Assembly (NCBI RefSeq): GCF_018502485.1
Contig: NZ_CP075546.1
DNA length: 64,000 bases
DNA from: Methanospirillum purgamenti
Lineage (GTDB): Archaea > Halobacteriota > Methanomicrobia > Methanomicrobiales > Methanospirillaceae
Strand: one strand, 5' to 3'
The notes under the pieces are model-generated. The model did no database searches. It worked only from the letters and a program-made list of their open reading frames with translations, and was not told where the DNA came from. The translations under genes and the position numbers were made by a program. Shown piece after piece: positions 1 to 8,082 of this stretch. Numbering within the stretch: position 1 is the first letter of the stretch; every line of letters starts with the position of its first letter.

Positions 1-2
1 CT

Positions 3-629
3 GCAGAGGAGGTAAAGCAGGTGATCATGGATACCACTGACCCGCTCCCGTCACTTCAGGAAAGAACCATCACCGGAGGCAGGGTAAACCTGTCAACAGC
101 TCAGAAATCCCTGAAAAAAGATGATATCATCCCTCTATATCCAGGATGGAATCATGTATCTGTCCCCAGCCGACTCAAAGAAGGATATGATACGGCACAG
201 ATTTTTGCAAGCGTAAACTCATCCGGACATTCTGTCCTCGTGTATGTGAATAATTCTACCGGATACAAAACGCTCTCAATGAATGATCCGGTGGTCCCAC
301 TCCAGGGATACTGGGTCTATTCAACCAGTACCATGGCTGTCCCGGTCAGGTTTTCAGATCAGATAAAACCATTTTCCAGAGAGATTCAGGCAGGATGGTC
401 ATCGGTCGGAGGCTGGATGGAGACTGATATTTCAGCAAAAGAGACATTTCATAGTCTGATGAATACCTGGTCATATGCTACCGGGTATGACGCAGTTGTC
501 CAGCAGTACGAAGAGCCAATTATCCGGGGAGGAACCGGAAACCAGAGTGATGAAAGACCGATACAACCTTATCACGGGTACTGGCTGTATTGCTCACAGA
601 ATGGAACATATCAGGCAGGATTTGGATAA
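3..629 (+). CDS. C-terminal part of a subtilisin-like (S8) surface protease, 5' end outside window
   Basis: The reading frame is open to the left edge, so the gene starts outside the window; the GTG at 21 is internal. The first residues (KQVIMDTTDPLPSL, then TGGRVN) match the last helix of S8 subtilases, where a D-P pair and a T-G-G-R-(L/V)-N motif close the catalytic domain. The catalytic Asp, His and Ser would lie upstream and cannot be seen. The remaining ~160 residues hold two related blocks with a GW-N/S-S-V start and a G-Y-W-(V/L)-Y end (around residues 48-110 and 130-205), a beta-rich tail often seen on exported methanogen proteins. An exported protease is likely. The protease call rests on a short segment. 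Confidence 0.6.
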   Translation, partial: AEEVKQVIMDTTDPLPSLQERTITGGRVNLSTAQKSLKKDDIIPLYPGWNHVSVPSRLKEGYDTAQIFASVNSSGHSVLVYVNNSTGYKTLSMNDPVVPLQGYWVYSTSTMAVPVRFSDQIKPFSREIQAGWSSVGGWMETDISAKETFHSLMNTWSYATGYDAVVQQYEEPIIRGGTGNQSDERPIQPYHGYWLYCSQNGTYQAGFG

Positions 630-787
630 GGGGCGGAGAAAATTTTAATACCTTAACTTTTCATTACAATTCATATGTCATCGGTTAAGGAATAACAAAG
701 GTGACATATCATTCGTCTAATTCCCTTGCATAGTTACTAAATTTTGGAACGTACTAATCCGGCGAGTATATATACACCCCCTACCAA

Positions 788-2122
788 GTGCTCATGGTTT
801 CAGATCAGAGCACTGATTACCGTTTATTCACCGAAAGACTAGCAGAACTAGTTCCTTTTCAAGAAATCTCCTGCGCGGCTGTTGAGTCGAGATTTACTAT
901 CCGTTCCAGAAAAATATTTCCAATAGAATTTCTTTTAACGCTAATCTTCGGGTTTTATTCAAAAGAAGAACCCTCAATAAGCAAATTTCATCGAATCTAC
1001 AATTCCATTGTAGATAAAGAGAAACAAGTGGTATACAGCAGTTTTTATGATCGATTTAGTAATGAGGGTCTGGCATTTGTTGATAAGTGTCTTGAAAACT
1101 ACATTTCTCATCAAATGAGTGGGGTAAATGCGGAATTGAAGGGATATTTACGTACATTTAAAGATGTACTTATCAAGGATAATACAATCGTGAGAGTCCA
1201 CTCCTTTCTGGCAAATAAATATCCAGCAACGCGAACACGAAGAGTAACGGCGGGTATTAAGGTCTCCGTATTGTTAAGTGTCGTTCGTAATGGACCCCGT
1301 TCTGTGAAATTTTTTCCGGAAAAAACCAATGATGCAAAAACCCTCACCGTTGGTCCATGGGTGAATGGTATGTTGTTGCTGATGGATCGTGGTTTCTTTA
1401 AATTCGATGTTTTTGCTAAAATAGTAGATTATGGCGGGTTTTTTGTTACAAGAATAAAATCAAACACGAAAGCTGAAGTGATATCAGTAGGTTTAGGTGT
1501 TCCAGAAAAAATGAGAACGAGAATAATCGGCCAGGATATCCTAAAAGCCATAGAGATTGTCAGTTCTAATAAACTTGACATTGATGCAAGGGTCACAGTC
1601 AGGTACTTCTCGAATGGTGAAAAAAAGGTCAAATATTCTTTGGAACTTCGATTTATCGCAGTATATAATGAAAAAACTGATGAATATAATACCTACTTCA
1701 CAAATATTCCCGAGGAAGAACTTGCCGGAAGAGATGTGGCATCTTTGTATGCGGCACGATGGGATATCGAGAATCTTTTTCGGGAGATAAAGAGCGAGAA
1801 TCTACTGGGACGACTGAAATCAAAAAATGATGCTATAACTGAAATATTCATTCGAATCCCTATTATAAGGCTGATTATTGCACGGGAGTTGTTTGCGGTA
1901 GCTCGCAGAATTTTGGAACCTTCAGTGTTCATCAGACTCAAAAAACGCTCATGGGCTATCATTTTTGCAGAAAATGCAAGTCAGATTCTCCGTAATCTCG
2001 GAAAGAAAAAACGAGGACTTCGAGCAACTGCACCTTGGAGAGAAATCTGGGAGACCATAGTGCTAGGAGCTATCTCTGCTCATGTGAACAGAAAGACTCA
2101 TACAAGTAACTTGTATATTTAG
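788..2122 (+). mobile_element. IS4-type insertion sequence, ends not resolved
   Basis: A single transposase gene fills this interval and is flanked by AT-rich non-coding DNA (630-787 and 2123-2539). I compared the two flanks by eye for terminal inverted repeats and target-site duplications and found no convincing pair, so only the coding core is reported. The transposase is full length, so the element may be active or only recently lost its ends. Confidence 0.6.
794..2122 (+). CDS. IS4 family DDE transposase
   Basis: A transposase catalysing cut-and-paste movement of its own element. About 440 residues, normal for the family. The DDE core is visible: DVLIKDNTIVRVH carries the first Asp, LLLMDRGFFKFD the second, and YAARWDIENLFREIKS is the Y-(2)-R-(3)-E-(6)-K signature that holds the catalytic Glu of IS4 transposases. 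The C-terminal tail is basic (RNLGKKKRGLR). A GTG at 788 lies two codons before the ATG at 794; I prefer the ATG. No frameshift is visible. It lies between two genes for exported proteins and is unrelated to either. Confidence 0.9.
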   Translation: MVSDQSTDYRLFTERLAELVPFQEISCAAVESRFTIRSRKIFPIEFLLTLIFGFYSKEEPSISKFHRIYNSIVDKEKQVVYSSFYDRFSNEGLAFVDKCLENYISHQMSGVNAELKGYLRTFKDVLIKDNTIVRVHSFLANKYPATRTRRVTAGIKVSVLLSVVRNGPRSVKFFPEKTNDAKTLTVGPWVNGMLLLMDRGFFKFDVFAKIVDYGGFFVTRIKSNTKAEVISVGLGVPEKMRTRIIGQDILKAIEIVSSNKLDIDARVTVRYFSNGEKKVKYSLELRFIAVYNEKTDEYNTYFTNIPEEELAGRDVASLYAARWDIENLFREIKSENLLGRLKSKNDAITEIFIRIPIIRLIIARELFAVARRILEPSVFIRLKKRSWAIIFAENASQILRNLGKKKRGLRATAPWREIWETIVLGAISAHVNRKTHTSNLYI

Positions 2123-2539
2123 GCCTTATTGTAAAATCTATGAATCAGGACCTTAATCTAGCCTAGGCGGTCGAAGTTTTTATGAAGTTTTTGTCAGTAC
2201 GCAGTTTTTTTTGTCAGGGATGGCATGAAAGCAACCTGATGTGCAAGCCACAGAGATCCAAACCTCAAATTCCATTACCCTAATGTGACTGTAGATCATT
2301 TTTTGAGGGTTTTACTCGTGTTACACCTTACCTAAACCGATGACGTATGCATTACAATTTCTGAAATTTCTCATTATGCGAGAAGAAAACTGCGATTTGG
2401 CCTCTTTTAGTAATGATTAATAGAGGGATACAGAAGAATAATTTCCACTTTATCAGGCATCAGAATCTTTTCAACATTCTTTCGATAGCAATATAAGTAA
2501 TACACTCAAGATACCTACATTCCTTCTGGAGGAGGTCAT
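2123..2539. other. Non-coding stretch after the IS4 transposase
   Basis: About 420 bases with no supported gene. It contains T-rich segments and short open frames without similarity I recognise. The end nearest 2540 is AT-rich, with a clear GGAGGAGGT ribosome site just before the next gene. It may include the right end of the insertion sequence. Confidence 0.5.
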
Positions 2540-3370
2540 ATGAAAACGTTGTACTCTATTGGAATTATTATTGGTCTGGTTTTGTTAACAATGCATGGAG
2601 TTTTTGCGGAATCCTTAATCTCCTTCGATCAAAATATTAAACCAAACCCGTATGCAACTGATGATCTGATCTCCCGTGCCGGCACTATGAATATTCCTCC
2701 GGGGATCGGAATTCTCACATCAACCGAGATTATAGAGCCATATTGGGCTCCGAAGGATGATATTCTTCCGATCAGGATTGAATTCTCTCCAGTTAATGAA
2801 AACGGACCGATTGCCGATATTTCGATTGTCGGACAGGATATGTACCAGTTTGGAAATGAAGTAAAGGGTTTGAGTTTTTCAAATGGCGTCCCTCTGAACA
2901 TAGTAACGAAATATCTTATTAATAGTTCTGCAAATATCCCATATTACGTGATTTTGAAAAATTCTCTTGATAGAGGAGATACAATACATGATTTTAATCT
3001 GGCCTATTCAGCGGAATATGAACCAATAACCTATAACCGTACTGCATATAGCTCGGGAAATCCTGAAGGAACGTATGAAACAAGTATGGGAGCTATCAAC
3101 CTGTCTTTTTCTGATAAAGCAAATGAACTCCCGTATATAAATGGGACATTGAATGATGGATATGTCATTGGTGGGACATTGAATGGACCTGTCTGGTTCG
3201 GATCATGGGGTCCGGATGATGCCGTATTTGATAAGAACCCTAATCAGGCTACCTTTGGACAATTTATGGTAGTATATCATGAAGGGTGGTCATCTTTTTC
3301 AGGAACAAAAGGAATTTGGCATAGTTGTTCTAATGATGGACCATTTACTGGTGAAAAAGTGACAGTATAA
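2540..3370 (+). CDS. Exported protein of unknown function
   Basis: 276 residues starting at an ATG preceded by a strong GGAGGAGGT ribosome site. The N-terminus is a signal peptide: a Lys at residue 2, a hydrophobic stretch to about residue 20 and a likely cut after VFA. The mature part is soluble and beta-rich, with an internal echo (NGTLNDGYVIGGTLNGPV). No later membrane segment or lipobox was seen. I do not recognise the family. It stands alone, with the insertion sequence upstream and a convergent membrane-protein gene downstream. Confidence 0.7.
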   Translation: MKTLYSIGIIIGLVLLTMHGVFAESLISFDQNIKPNPYATDDLISRAGTMNIPPGIGILTSTEIIEPYWAPKDDILPIRIEFSPVNENGPIADISIVGQDMYQFGNEVKGLSFSNGVPLNIVTKYLINSSANIPYYVILKNSLDRGDTIHDFNLAYSAEYEPITYNRTAYSSGNPEGTYETSMGAINLSFSDKANELPYINGTLNDGYVIGGTLNGPVWFGSWGPDDAVFDKNPNQATFGQFMVVYHEGWSSFSGTKGIWHSCSNDGPFTGEKVTV

Positions 3371-3472
3371 AATTTCCACATAATTATTTCAATCCCTTTT
3401 TGGGGCACGATATTCACATAAAGATCCTTACCATCTTTTTTATCCCGGGAAAAAAATTTGAAACAGAATTTA

Positions 3473-3913
3473 TTACTGTTTAGGTACTTCTCTTCTGAAA
3501 GGACAATACTGGTTGCCACATCCAGGGCAAAGAACAAGATAACTGCTTATTGCAGCAATAACGATACATATCCAGAATATAACAAACAGATACAGCGATG
3601 CGATAAGAACAATCTGGGGTATGAGAATGATTATCGCAAACAAAATCCCGGTCAGAATAATGATCCTGGAAGAATATGGTCCAGGTGACTGGTTCCAGAA
3701 CGTTGCCAGATAACCGGGGATGATATGAACACATGTTCTCTTCATCGGACAGGAAGCACAAAAGACTCTGACTATAAGCAATCCTGCAATGAGACAGATG
3801 AGGAGATATCCTCCGGCCAGATAATAGGATATAGGTAAGAATGCAAATATTCCAACCAGAATGACTATGGTTCCAAAAATAAGACCCAGAGTTCCGGGAA
3901 TAGTCCGGTTCAT
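3473..3913 (-). CDS. Small membrane protein with two cysteine clusters
   Basis: 146 residues with about four hydrophobic spans (roughly residues 7-25, 30-50, 82-102 and 104-128). Between spans 2 and 3 lies CASCPMKRTC, and after span 4 CPGCGNQYCPF, both metal-site-like. The clusters could bind Fe-S or zinc at the membrane face, or simply be zinc knuckles; no close family is recognised. An overlapping frame on the same strand at 3480-3938 lacks this membrane pattern and is a shadow. The gene converges with the preceding exported-protein gene. Confidence 0.6.
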   Translation of the reverse strand: MNRTIPGTLGLIFGTIVILVGIFAFLPISYYLAGGYLLICLIAGLLIVRVFCASCPMKRTCVHIIPGYLATFWNQSPGPYSSRIIILTGILFAIIILIPQIVLIASLYLFVIFWICIVIAAISSYLVLCPGCGNQYCPFRREVPKQ

Positions 3914-4133
3914 ATCCAGTATTGGGAAGGACAGGCATTATTTTTTGTTAATATAATTTCTGGAAAAGGGCTTTTTCTGAGAGATATATCATGTGAGTAT
4001 CCAGAATACCAGTATGAATGGGATCATGGTTCTCATTTTTAATCAGTTCGATCCCCATTATATCCCTGAATTATCAACCTATGACGTGGTCCTCATATCA
4101 ACCTTGAGAATTCGTACTGAAAAATACTCCAAA

Positions 4134-4170
4134 GTAAGTTACTCTACAGTAACATACTTTTAAGTAACAT
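4134..4170. promoter_or_regulatory. Inverted repeat and promoter region upstream of the DUF234 ATPase
   Basis: GTTACT-CTAC-AGTAAC is a perfect dyad inside a longer, nearly perfect one (4134-4157). The right half AGTAACAT recurs 15 bases on at 4163-4170. A TATA-like ATTTATTATC follows at 4171-4180, placing a start site close to the ATG at 4202. The arrangement fits a repressor or activator site next to a promoter, but no regulator is identified. Confidence 0.45.
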
Positions 4171-4201
4171 ATTTATTATCTTCGAGCCTGTAGTATACGA
4201 T

Positions 4202-5593
4202 ATGTTTCTTAACCGTGAGGCTGAACTCACATCACTTCAGCAACGGTTTGATGACAATAATGCAGAGTTCATTATTGTATATGGACGAAGACGTGTTGGC
4301 AAATCTGAACTAATCGACCAGTTTATCATAAAAAACACAGGTGTTCGAATTCTCGCACGAGAAGAGACAAAAGGGTTACAACTGAAAGAATTTTCCTCAG
4401 AACTTACCGCATTTTTTGGGGATACGCATCTCTCATCTGTGGTTTTTCCGGACTGGGATGCCATTTTCTCCTATATCCGGTCATATAAAAACAAACGGGT
4501 AATCATTGCATGTGATGAGTTCCCATACCTGGTGAATGAGGATCCTTCCCTATTGTCAGTAATTCAGTACCATTGGGACACATGGCTTAAGGATTCACAC
4601 CTGTTCCTGATAGTATGTGGTTCCTCAATCAGTATGATGGAAGAAATGACCATGAGATACGAAAGTCCTCTGTTTGGAAGAAGAACCGGACAATATCTCA
4701 TAAAACCATTACGATTCACGGATATTCTGGAGCATTTTCCAGACTTTAACACAGCAGTAAAGCATTATGCAGTATTTGGGGGAACCCCGGCATATATATT
4801 CAAAGCGGAAAAGGATAAAGACATTTATGAGAATATTATCTCCAGAATTCTGTCAGAAGACTCGATACTGTTCCGGGATACAGAATTTATTCTCATGTCA
4901 GAGGTATCAGAACCCCGATATTATTTCTCAATCCTCCGTTCAATTGCAGAAGGAAATACAACGCCGTCAAAAATATCCCAGATGACAGGACTAGAACGGT
5001 CTACCGTCTCGAAATATCTCCAGGTACTCATGAACCTCCAGCTCATAATCAGGGAGATTCCTGCAGGAGAACCATTAAAGAGTAAAAAAGGACAATATTT
5101 CTTATCTGACAATTATTTTGCATTCTGGTTCAGATACGTCTATCCTTATGTGAAATCAATTGAAATGGGTAATGGAAGATCCCTTTGTGTTGAGGAGGTA
5201 AAACCAACTCTTCAGGCATATATCGGAAGAAAATTTGAGGGGTGCATAGAGGATCTGTTATGGAAGTTTAATGCATCCGGGCTGCTTCCCTTCAGGTTCC
5301 ATTCCTGCTCACGTTGGTGGATGAAAGAGCATGAGATTGATCTAATCGCCTTCAGTGATACAGATGTTCTATTTTGTGAGGTGAAATGGCAGGAAAAGGT
5401 GAATGCAGAAAAAGTATATGCAAATCTTCTGGTAAAAAGTAACGTTTTTCTTTCATACCATCCTGAATTTCGTGATAAGCACTATCTGGTCATTGCAAAA
5501 ACATTTACCCAAGAATCCGGGATTGCATCTGACAAAGTCCATATCTGGAATACTACCTCATTGGAAGAGATGTATCGCCGATGCAGGCCATAA
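4202..5593 (+). CDS. Archaeal AAA ATPase with C-terminal DUF234 domain
   Basis: 463 residues. The N-terminal ~230 residues form a P-loop ATPase: Walker A is GRRRVGKS (about residues 28-35) and Walker B is VIIACDEF. A winged-helix region follows near residues 255-300 (SKISQMTGLERSTVSKYLQVL). The C-terminal ~130 residues are of the DUF234 type, with a nuclease-like core in which E and D of HEIDLIAF and the ECEVKW-like FCEVKW may form a PD-(D/E)XK site. Proteins of this class are common in archaea, often as mobile or defence-like genes; the cell role is unknown. The gene is monocistronic with its own promoter. Confidence 0.85.
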   Translation: MFLNREAELTSLQQRFDDNNAEFIIVYGRRRVGKSELIDQFIIKNTGVRILAREETKGLQLKEFSSELTAFFGDTHLSSVVFPDWDAIFSYIRSYKNKRVIIACDEFPYLVNEDPSLLSVIQYHWDTWLKDSHLFLIVCGSSISMMEEMTMRYESPLFGRRTGQYLIKPLRFTDILEHFPDFNTAVKHYAVFGGTPAYIFKAEKDKDIYENIISRILSEDSILFRDTEFILMSEVSEPRYYFSILRSIAEGNTTPSKISQMTGLERSTVSKYLQVLMNLQLIIREIPAGEPLKSKKGQYFLSDNYFAFWFRYVYPYVKSIEMGNGRSLCVEEVKPTLQAYIGRKFEGCIEDLLWKFNASGLLPFRFHSCSRWWMKEHEIDLIAFSDTDVLFCEVKWQEKVNAEKVYANLLVKSNVFLSYHPEFRDKHYLVIAKTFTQESGIASDKVHIWNTTSLEEMYRRCRP

Positions 5594-5654
5594 ATTCATA
5601 AAAAAAGAGGGGCGATGCTGATAACCCTTTATATTCACCAACCGTTCTGAAGTT

Positions 5655-6044
5655 TTATTCTTTTTTCTTGTAAACCTCATCAGGATCAAACATCCGTTCT
5701 CCGGAAACGGTCCCATCAAGCCTTCGGTAAAAGCATGAGCGGTATCCGGTGTGACATGCAGCCGTGAGCTGATCCACCAGGTAGATGACTGCATCTTCAT
5801 CACAATCAACCAGAATTTCATGAACTTTCTGGAGGTGTCCTGATTCCTCTCCCTTCTTCCAGAGTTTATTTCTGCTCCTGCTGTAATAATGGGCAAATCC
5901 GGTTGACTGAGTCAGGTCAATAGCCTCTTTATTGGCATATGCAAGCATCAGTACATCCTTTGTCGTATTGTCCTGGGCAATTACCGGTACTAATCCCTTT
6001 TCGTCAAAATTAATCGTAATCATGTTATCGTTTCCATCTCCCAT
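5655..6044 (-). CDS. hisI: Phosphoribosyl-AMP cyclohydrolase
   Basis: Catalyses the third step of histidine synthesis, opening the purine ring of phosphoribosyl-AMP, in the cytoplasm. 129 residues, normal for stand-alone HisI. Family motifs are present: SRSRNKLWKKGEESG, VDCDEDA and the zinc-site segment ACHTGYRSCF. No HisE domain is fused. The first ATG gives an N-terminal MGDGNDN extension; an ATG seven codons later (6023) may be the true start because the family begins with the following FDEKGLVP segment. hisG lies 1.1 kb away on the other strand, so the two are not co-transcribed here. Confidence 0.95.
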   Translation of the reverse strand: MGDGNDNMITINFDEKGLVPVIAQDNTTKDVLMLAYANKEAIDLTQSTGFAHYYSRSRNKLWKKGEESGHLQKVHEILVDCDEDAVIYLVDQLTAACHTGYRSCFYRRLDGTVSGERMFDPDEVYKKKE

Positions 6045-6139
6045 TTGTAAAGAAATGAAGTATACTCGTACAGTATGATGAGATGAGGTTTAAATCTGTT
6101 CATTTTTTAATACAAGGCATTAAAGGCCACGTATCTTTA

Positions 6140-6158
6140 ACCGACCATTCCCGGATAA
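6140..6158. repeat. Left copy of a 19-bp direct repeat flanking the toxin-antitoxin pair
   Basis: accgaccattcccggataa occurs here and again at 6938-6956 in the same orientation. The similarity continues for several bases beyond (catct versus aatct). The two copies bracket the toxin-antitoxin genes. Confidence 0.75.
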
Positions 6159-6358
6159 CATCTGATTTACTCTCACAAATACCTATTTAAGTCCTTATTT
6201 CTCCCGAGATTCACCAAAACGCCGTCAATTGAAAAAACCTTAAATGCCCCCATATATTACATCAATTTACCAAATCATTCCGGTTCTCATTCCAATATTA
6301 GGGGGTTTGATCAGATGACAAAACACCTGCCTCTTCGATAGACGAATTTTCAGAACAA

Positions 6359-6628
6359 TCATCGGTATGAATTATACCAATGCTCATAGTCCTTATGATC
6401 TTCAAAGCAATGGAGGATATACAGCGTTTCTTCCCGGATCTCATAGATTATCCGTGCCTCCCGTGTCACCTTCTCTACATGGAATGGGATGCCATATTTC
6501 AAGTGACGGCGGGGTTGCAGAGACTGGATCTTCTCAAAATGTGATAGGAAGAGGATTTGGAGATCGCGTGGGAGTCGTTCAAACTCCCTGGATGCAGATG
6601 CTGCAAATACAATCTCCATTATGATCAC
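6359..6628 (-). CDS. RelE/ParE-type toxin
   Basis: 89 residues with the RelE/ParE pattern: an N-terminal strand (EIVFAASASREFERLP), two helices, then strands ending RIIYEIREETLYILHCFEDHKDYEHW. Members act as mRNA-cutting toxins on the ribosome or as gyrase poisons; which applies cannot be told from sequence. Its ATG overlaps the antitoxin TGA in an ATGA junction, the classic translationally coupled antitoxin-first order. A later ATG (residue 4) is a possible alternative start. Confidence 0.8.
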   Translation of the reverse strand: MIIMEIVFAASASREFERLPRDLQILFLSHFEKIQSLQPRRHLKYGIPFHVEKVTREARIIYEIREETLYILHCFEDHKDYEHWYNSYR

Positions 6629-6861
6629 TTCTTCAGAAGCTTCTTCATATCCTCAAGAGAGGAGAATGGGGTGTTGCCAGCCAATATCTCCTCCATCTCA
6701 ATAGAGACGCCCCTGTGAACAAGCATCATCTCTTCCTCCTCGAGCATCTTTTCATATGCCAGAATTGCCTGTCGAATTACCTCGGTCTGATTCCCCGCAT
6801 ACCCCTTATCAATGATCCTCCGGATCGCCTCTTCATATGGTCTCCCGATATTAATGTTCAT
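6625..6861 (-). CDS. Ribbon-helix-helix-like antitoxin
   Basis: 78 residues beginning MNINIGRPYEEAIRRIIDKGYAGNQ, a short beta strand followed by helices and an N-x-T-E-V-I-R-Q-A segment typical of ParD-type ribbon-helix-helix proteins. Such proteins bind DNA as dimers and repress their own promoter while neutralising the toxin. The C-terminal part is acidic and helical (EEEEMM, then LEDMKKLLKK) and would wrap the toxin. It precedes the toxin gene with a 4-base overlap. Confidence 0.75.
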   Translation of the reverse strand: MNINIGRPYEEAIRRIIDKGYAGNQTEVIRQAILAYEKMLEEEEMMLVHRGVSIEMEEILAGNTPFSSLEDMKKLLKK

Positions 6862-6937
6862 ATAAACACCACTTCAATGTAGAATAATTATGCATTCAAT
6901 GATATAATAAGTACCTATTGATTAAAGATCTATCATC

Positions 6938-6956
6938 ACCGACCATTCCCGGATAA
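6938..6956. repeat. Right copy of the 19-bp direct repeat flanking the toxin-antitoxin pair
   Basis: Same sequence and orientation as 6140-6158. It lies 77 bases upstream of the antitoxin start, so it could also overlap the promoter of the pair. Confidence 0.75.
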
Positions 6957-7133
6957 AATCTCATTATTTTTCATATCCGACCGATATCCGGAGAGAAGAG
7001 AACGAAATGGCATTGACAAATTTACTGTCGATGCAAAAATATTTCTCATCACCTCTCAGCTGTTTCTTCAGAGAATAGACAATGCAGAATCAAACCGTCA
7101 GGGTTTAATTGATACCTCTCCTTCTATTGTTCT

Positions 7134-8006
7134 ATGATTAACATTGCACTCCCAAAAGGCAGTCTTGAAGAACAGACCCTGCAACTTTTTAAAGAAGCCG
7201 ATCTTGAGGTCAGGAGAACTGACCGTGATTATAATCCCCAGATCAATGATGCACGGATAGGAAAAGTAAAGATATTACGGCCCCAGGAGATACCGACCTA
7301 TATTGAGATGGGATACTTCGATATGGGTATTTCTGGCCTGGACTGGATTCATGAGTCAGGAGCACAGGTAAAAGAGGTAGCAAAGCTCAATTACAGCAAA
7401 ACAGGGCCGGGTATTGTCAAAATTGTCGTGGCAGTCCACCAGAGTGAGCCCATCTCCATGGTCAACGAAATTCGCCCTGACAGCCGGATTACCACCGAAT
7501 ACCCGAAATTAACAAAAGAATTCTTTGAAGAACTCAAAATCCCCGTCCGGCTCTTCCCGTCCTATGGTGCAAGTGAAGCCAAGGTTCCTGATCTTATGGA
7601 TGTTGTGGTGGATCTGACCGAAACAGGGACAACCCTTCGAAAGAATGGACTGAAGATAATCGGGCAGATTATGGAATCATATACGACTATTATCGCAAAT
7701 CATAGAAGTTTTGAAGATCCGGTCAAGAGAAAGGAGATAGAAGAGATTGTAACGCTCCTCATGGGGGTCATAGACGCACGAAACAAGGTTCTTATCTCGA
7801 TGAATGTCCCTGCAGCTTCACTTGAGACCATCGTTGCAGCCCTACCGGCATTAAAGAAACCGACGGTTGCAAAACTCCATGGTATCGACTATTTCAGCCT
7901 GGAAACAGTAGTGTTGAAAAGTAAGGTAAACACCCTGATACCTCAGCTGAAAGCAGCTGGAGCAGAGGATATTCTGGAGATACCGATCACAAAGATCGTG
8001 AGATAA
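7134..8006 (+). CDS. hisG: ATP phosphoribosyltransferase, long form
   Basis: First enzyme of histidine synthesis, joining ATP and PRPP. 290 residues, the long HisG form with a C-terminal regulatory domain (about residues 215-290) that normally binds histidine for feedback inhibition; no HisZ partner should be needed. The N-terminal MINIALPKGSLEEQT and the PRPP-binding segment DLTETGTTLRKNGL (near residues 162-175) are clear. It is a single gene, with the toxin-antitoxin pair upstream and a convergent histidine kinase downstream. Confidence 0.97.
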   Translation: MINIALPKGSLEEQTLQLFKEADLEVRRTDRDYNPQINDARIGKVKILRPQEIPTYIEMGYFDMGISGLDWIHESGAQVKEVAKLNYSKTGPGIVKIVVAVHQSEPISMVNEIRPDSRITTEYPKLTKEFFEELKIPVRLFPSYGASEAKVPDLMDVVVDLTETGTTLRKNGLKIIGQIMESYTTIIANHRSFEDPVKRKEIEEIVTLLMGVIDARNKVLISMNVPAASLETIVAALPALKKPTVAKLHGIDYFSLETVVLKSKVNTLIPQLKAAGAEDILEIPITKIVR

Positions 8007-8082
8007 ATATCATTTCATTTTTTGCTTATAATCACATGGATTACGATTCTTTTTGAAAAATGTCAGAATAAATCGCCCTCTT

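Noticed and set aside
673..709. Inverted repeat ATATGTCA/TGACATAT as the left end of the insertion sequence or a terminator
   Set aside because: There is no matching copy at the right end of the element and no T-run after it. It may be chance.
3480..3938. Overlapping 152-codon frame on the minus strand
   Set aside because: It shares the region with the membrane protein at 3473-3913 but has no membrane pattern or recognisable motif; it is a shadow frame.
6367..6624. Plus-strand frame across the RelE-type toxin
   Set aside because: It is the antisense of a clear toxin gene, has no ribosome site and no family resemblance.
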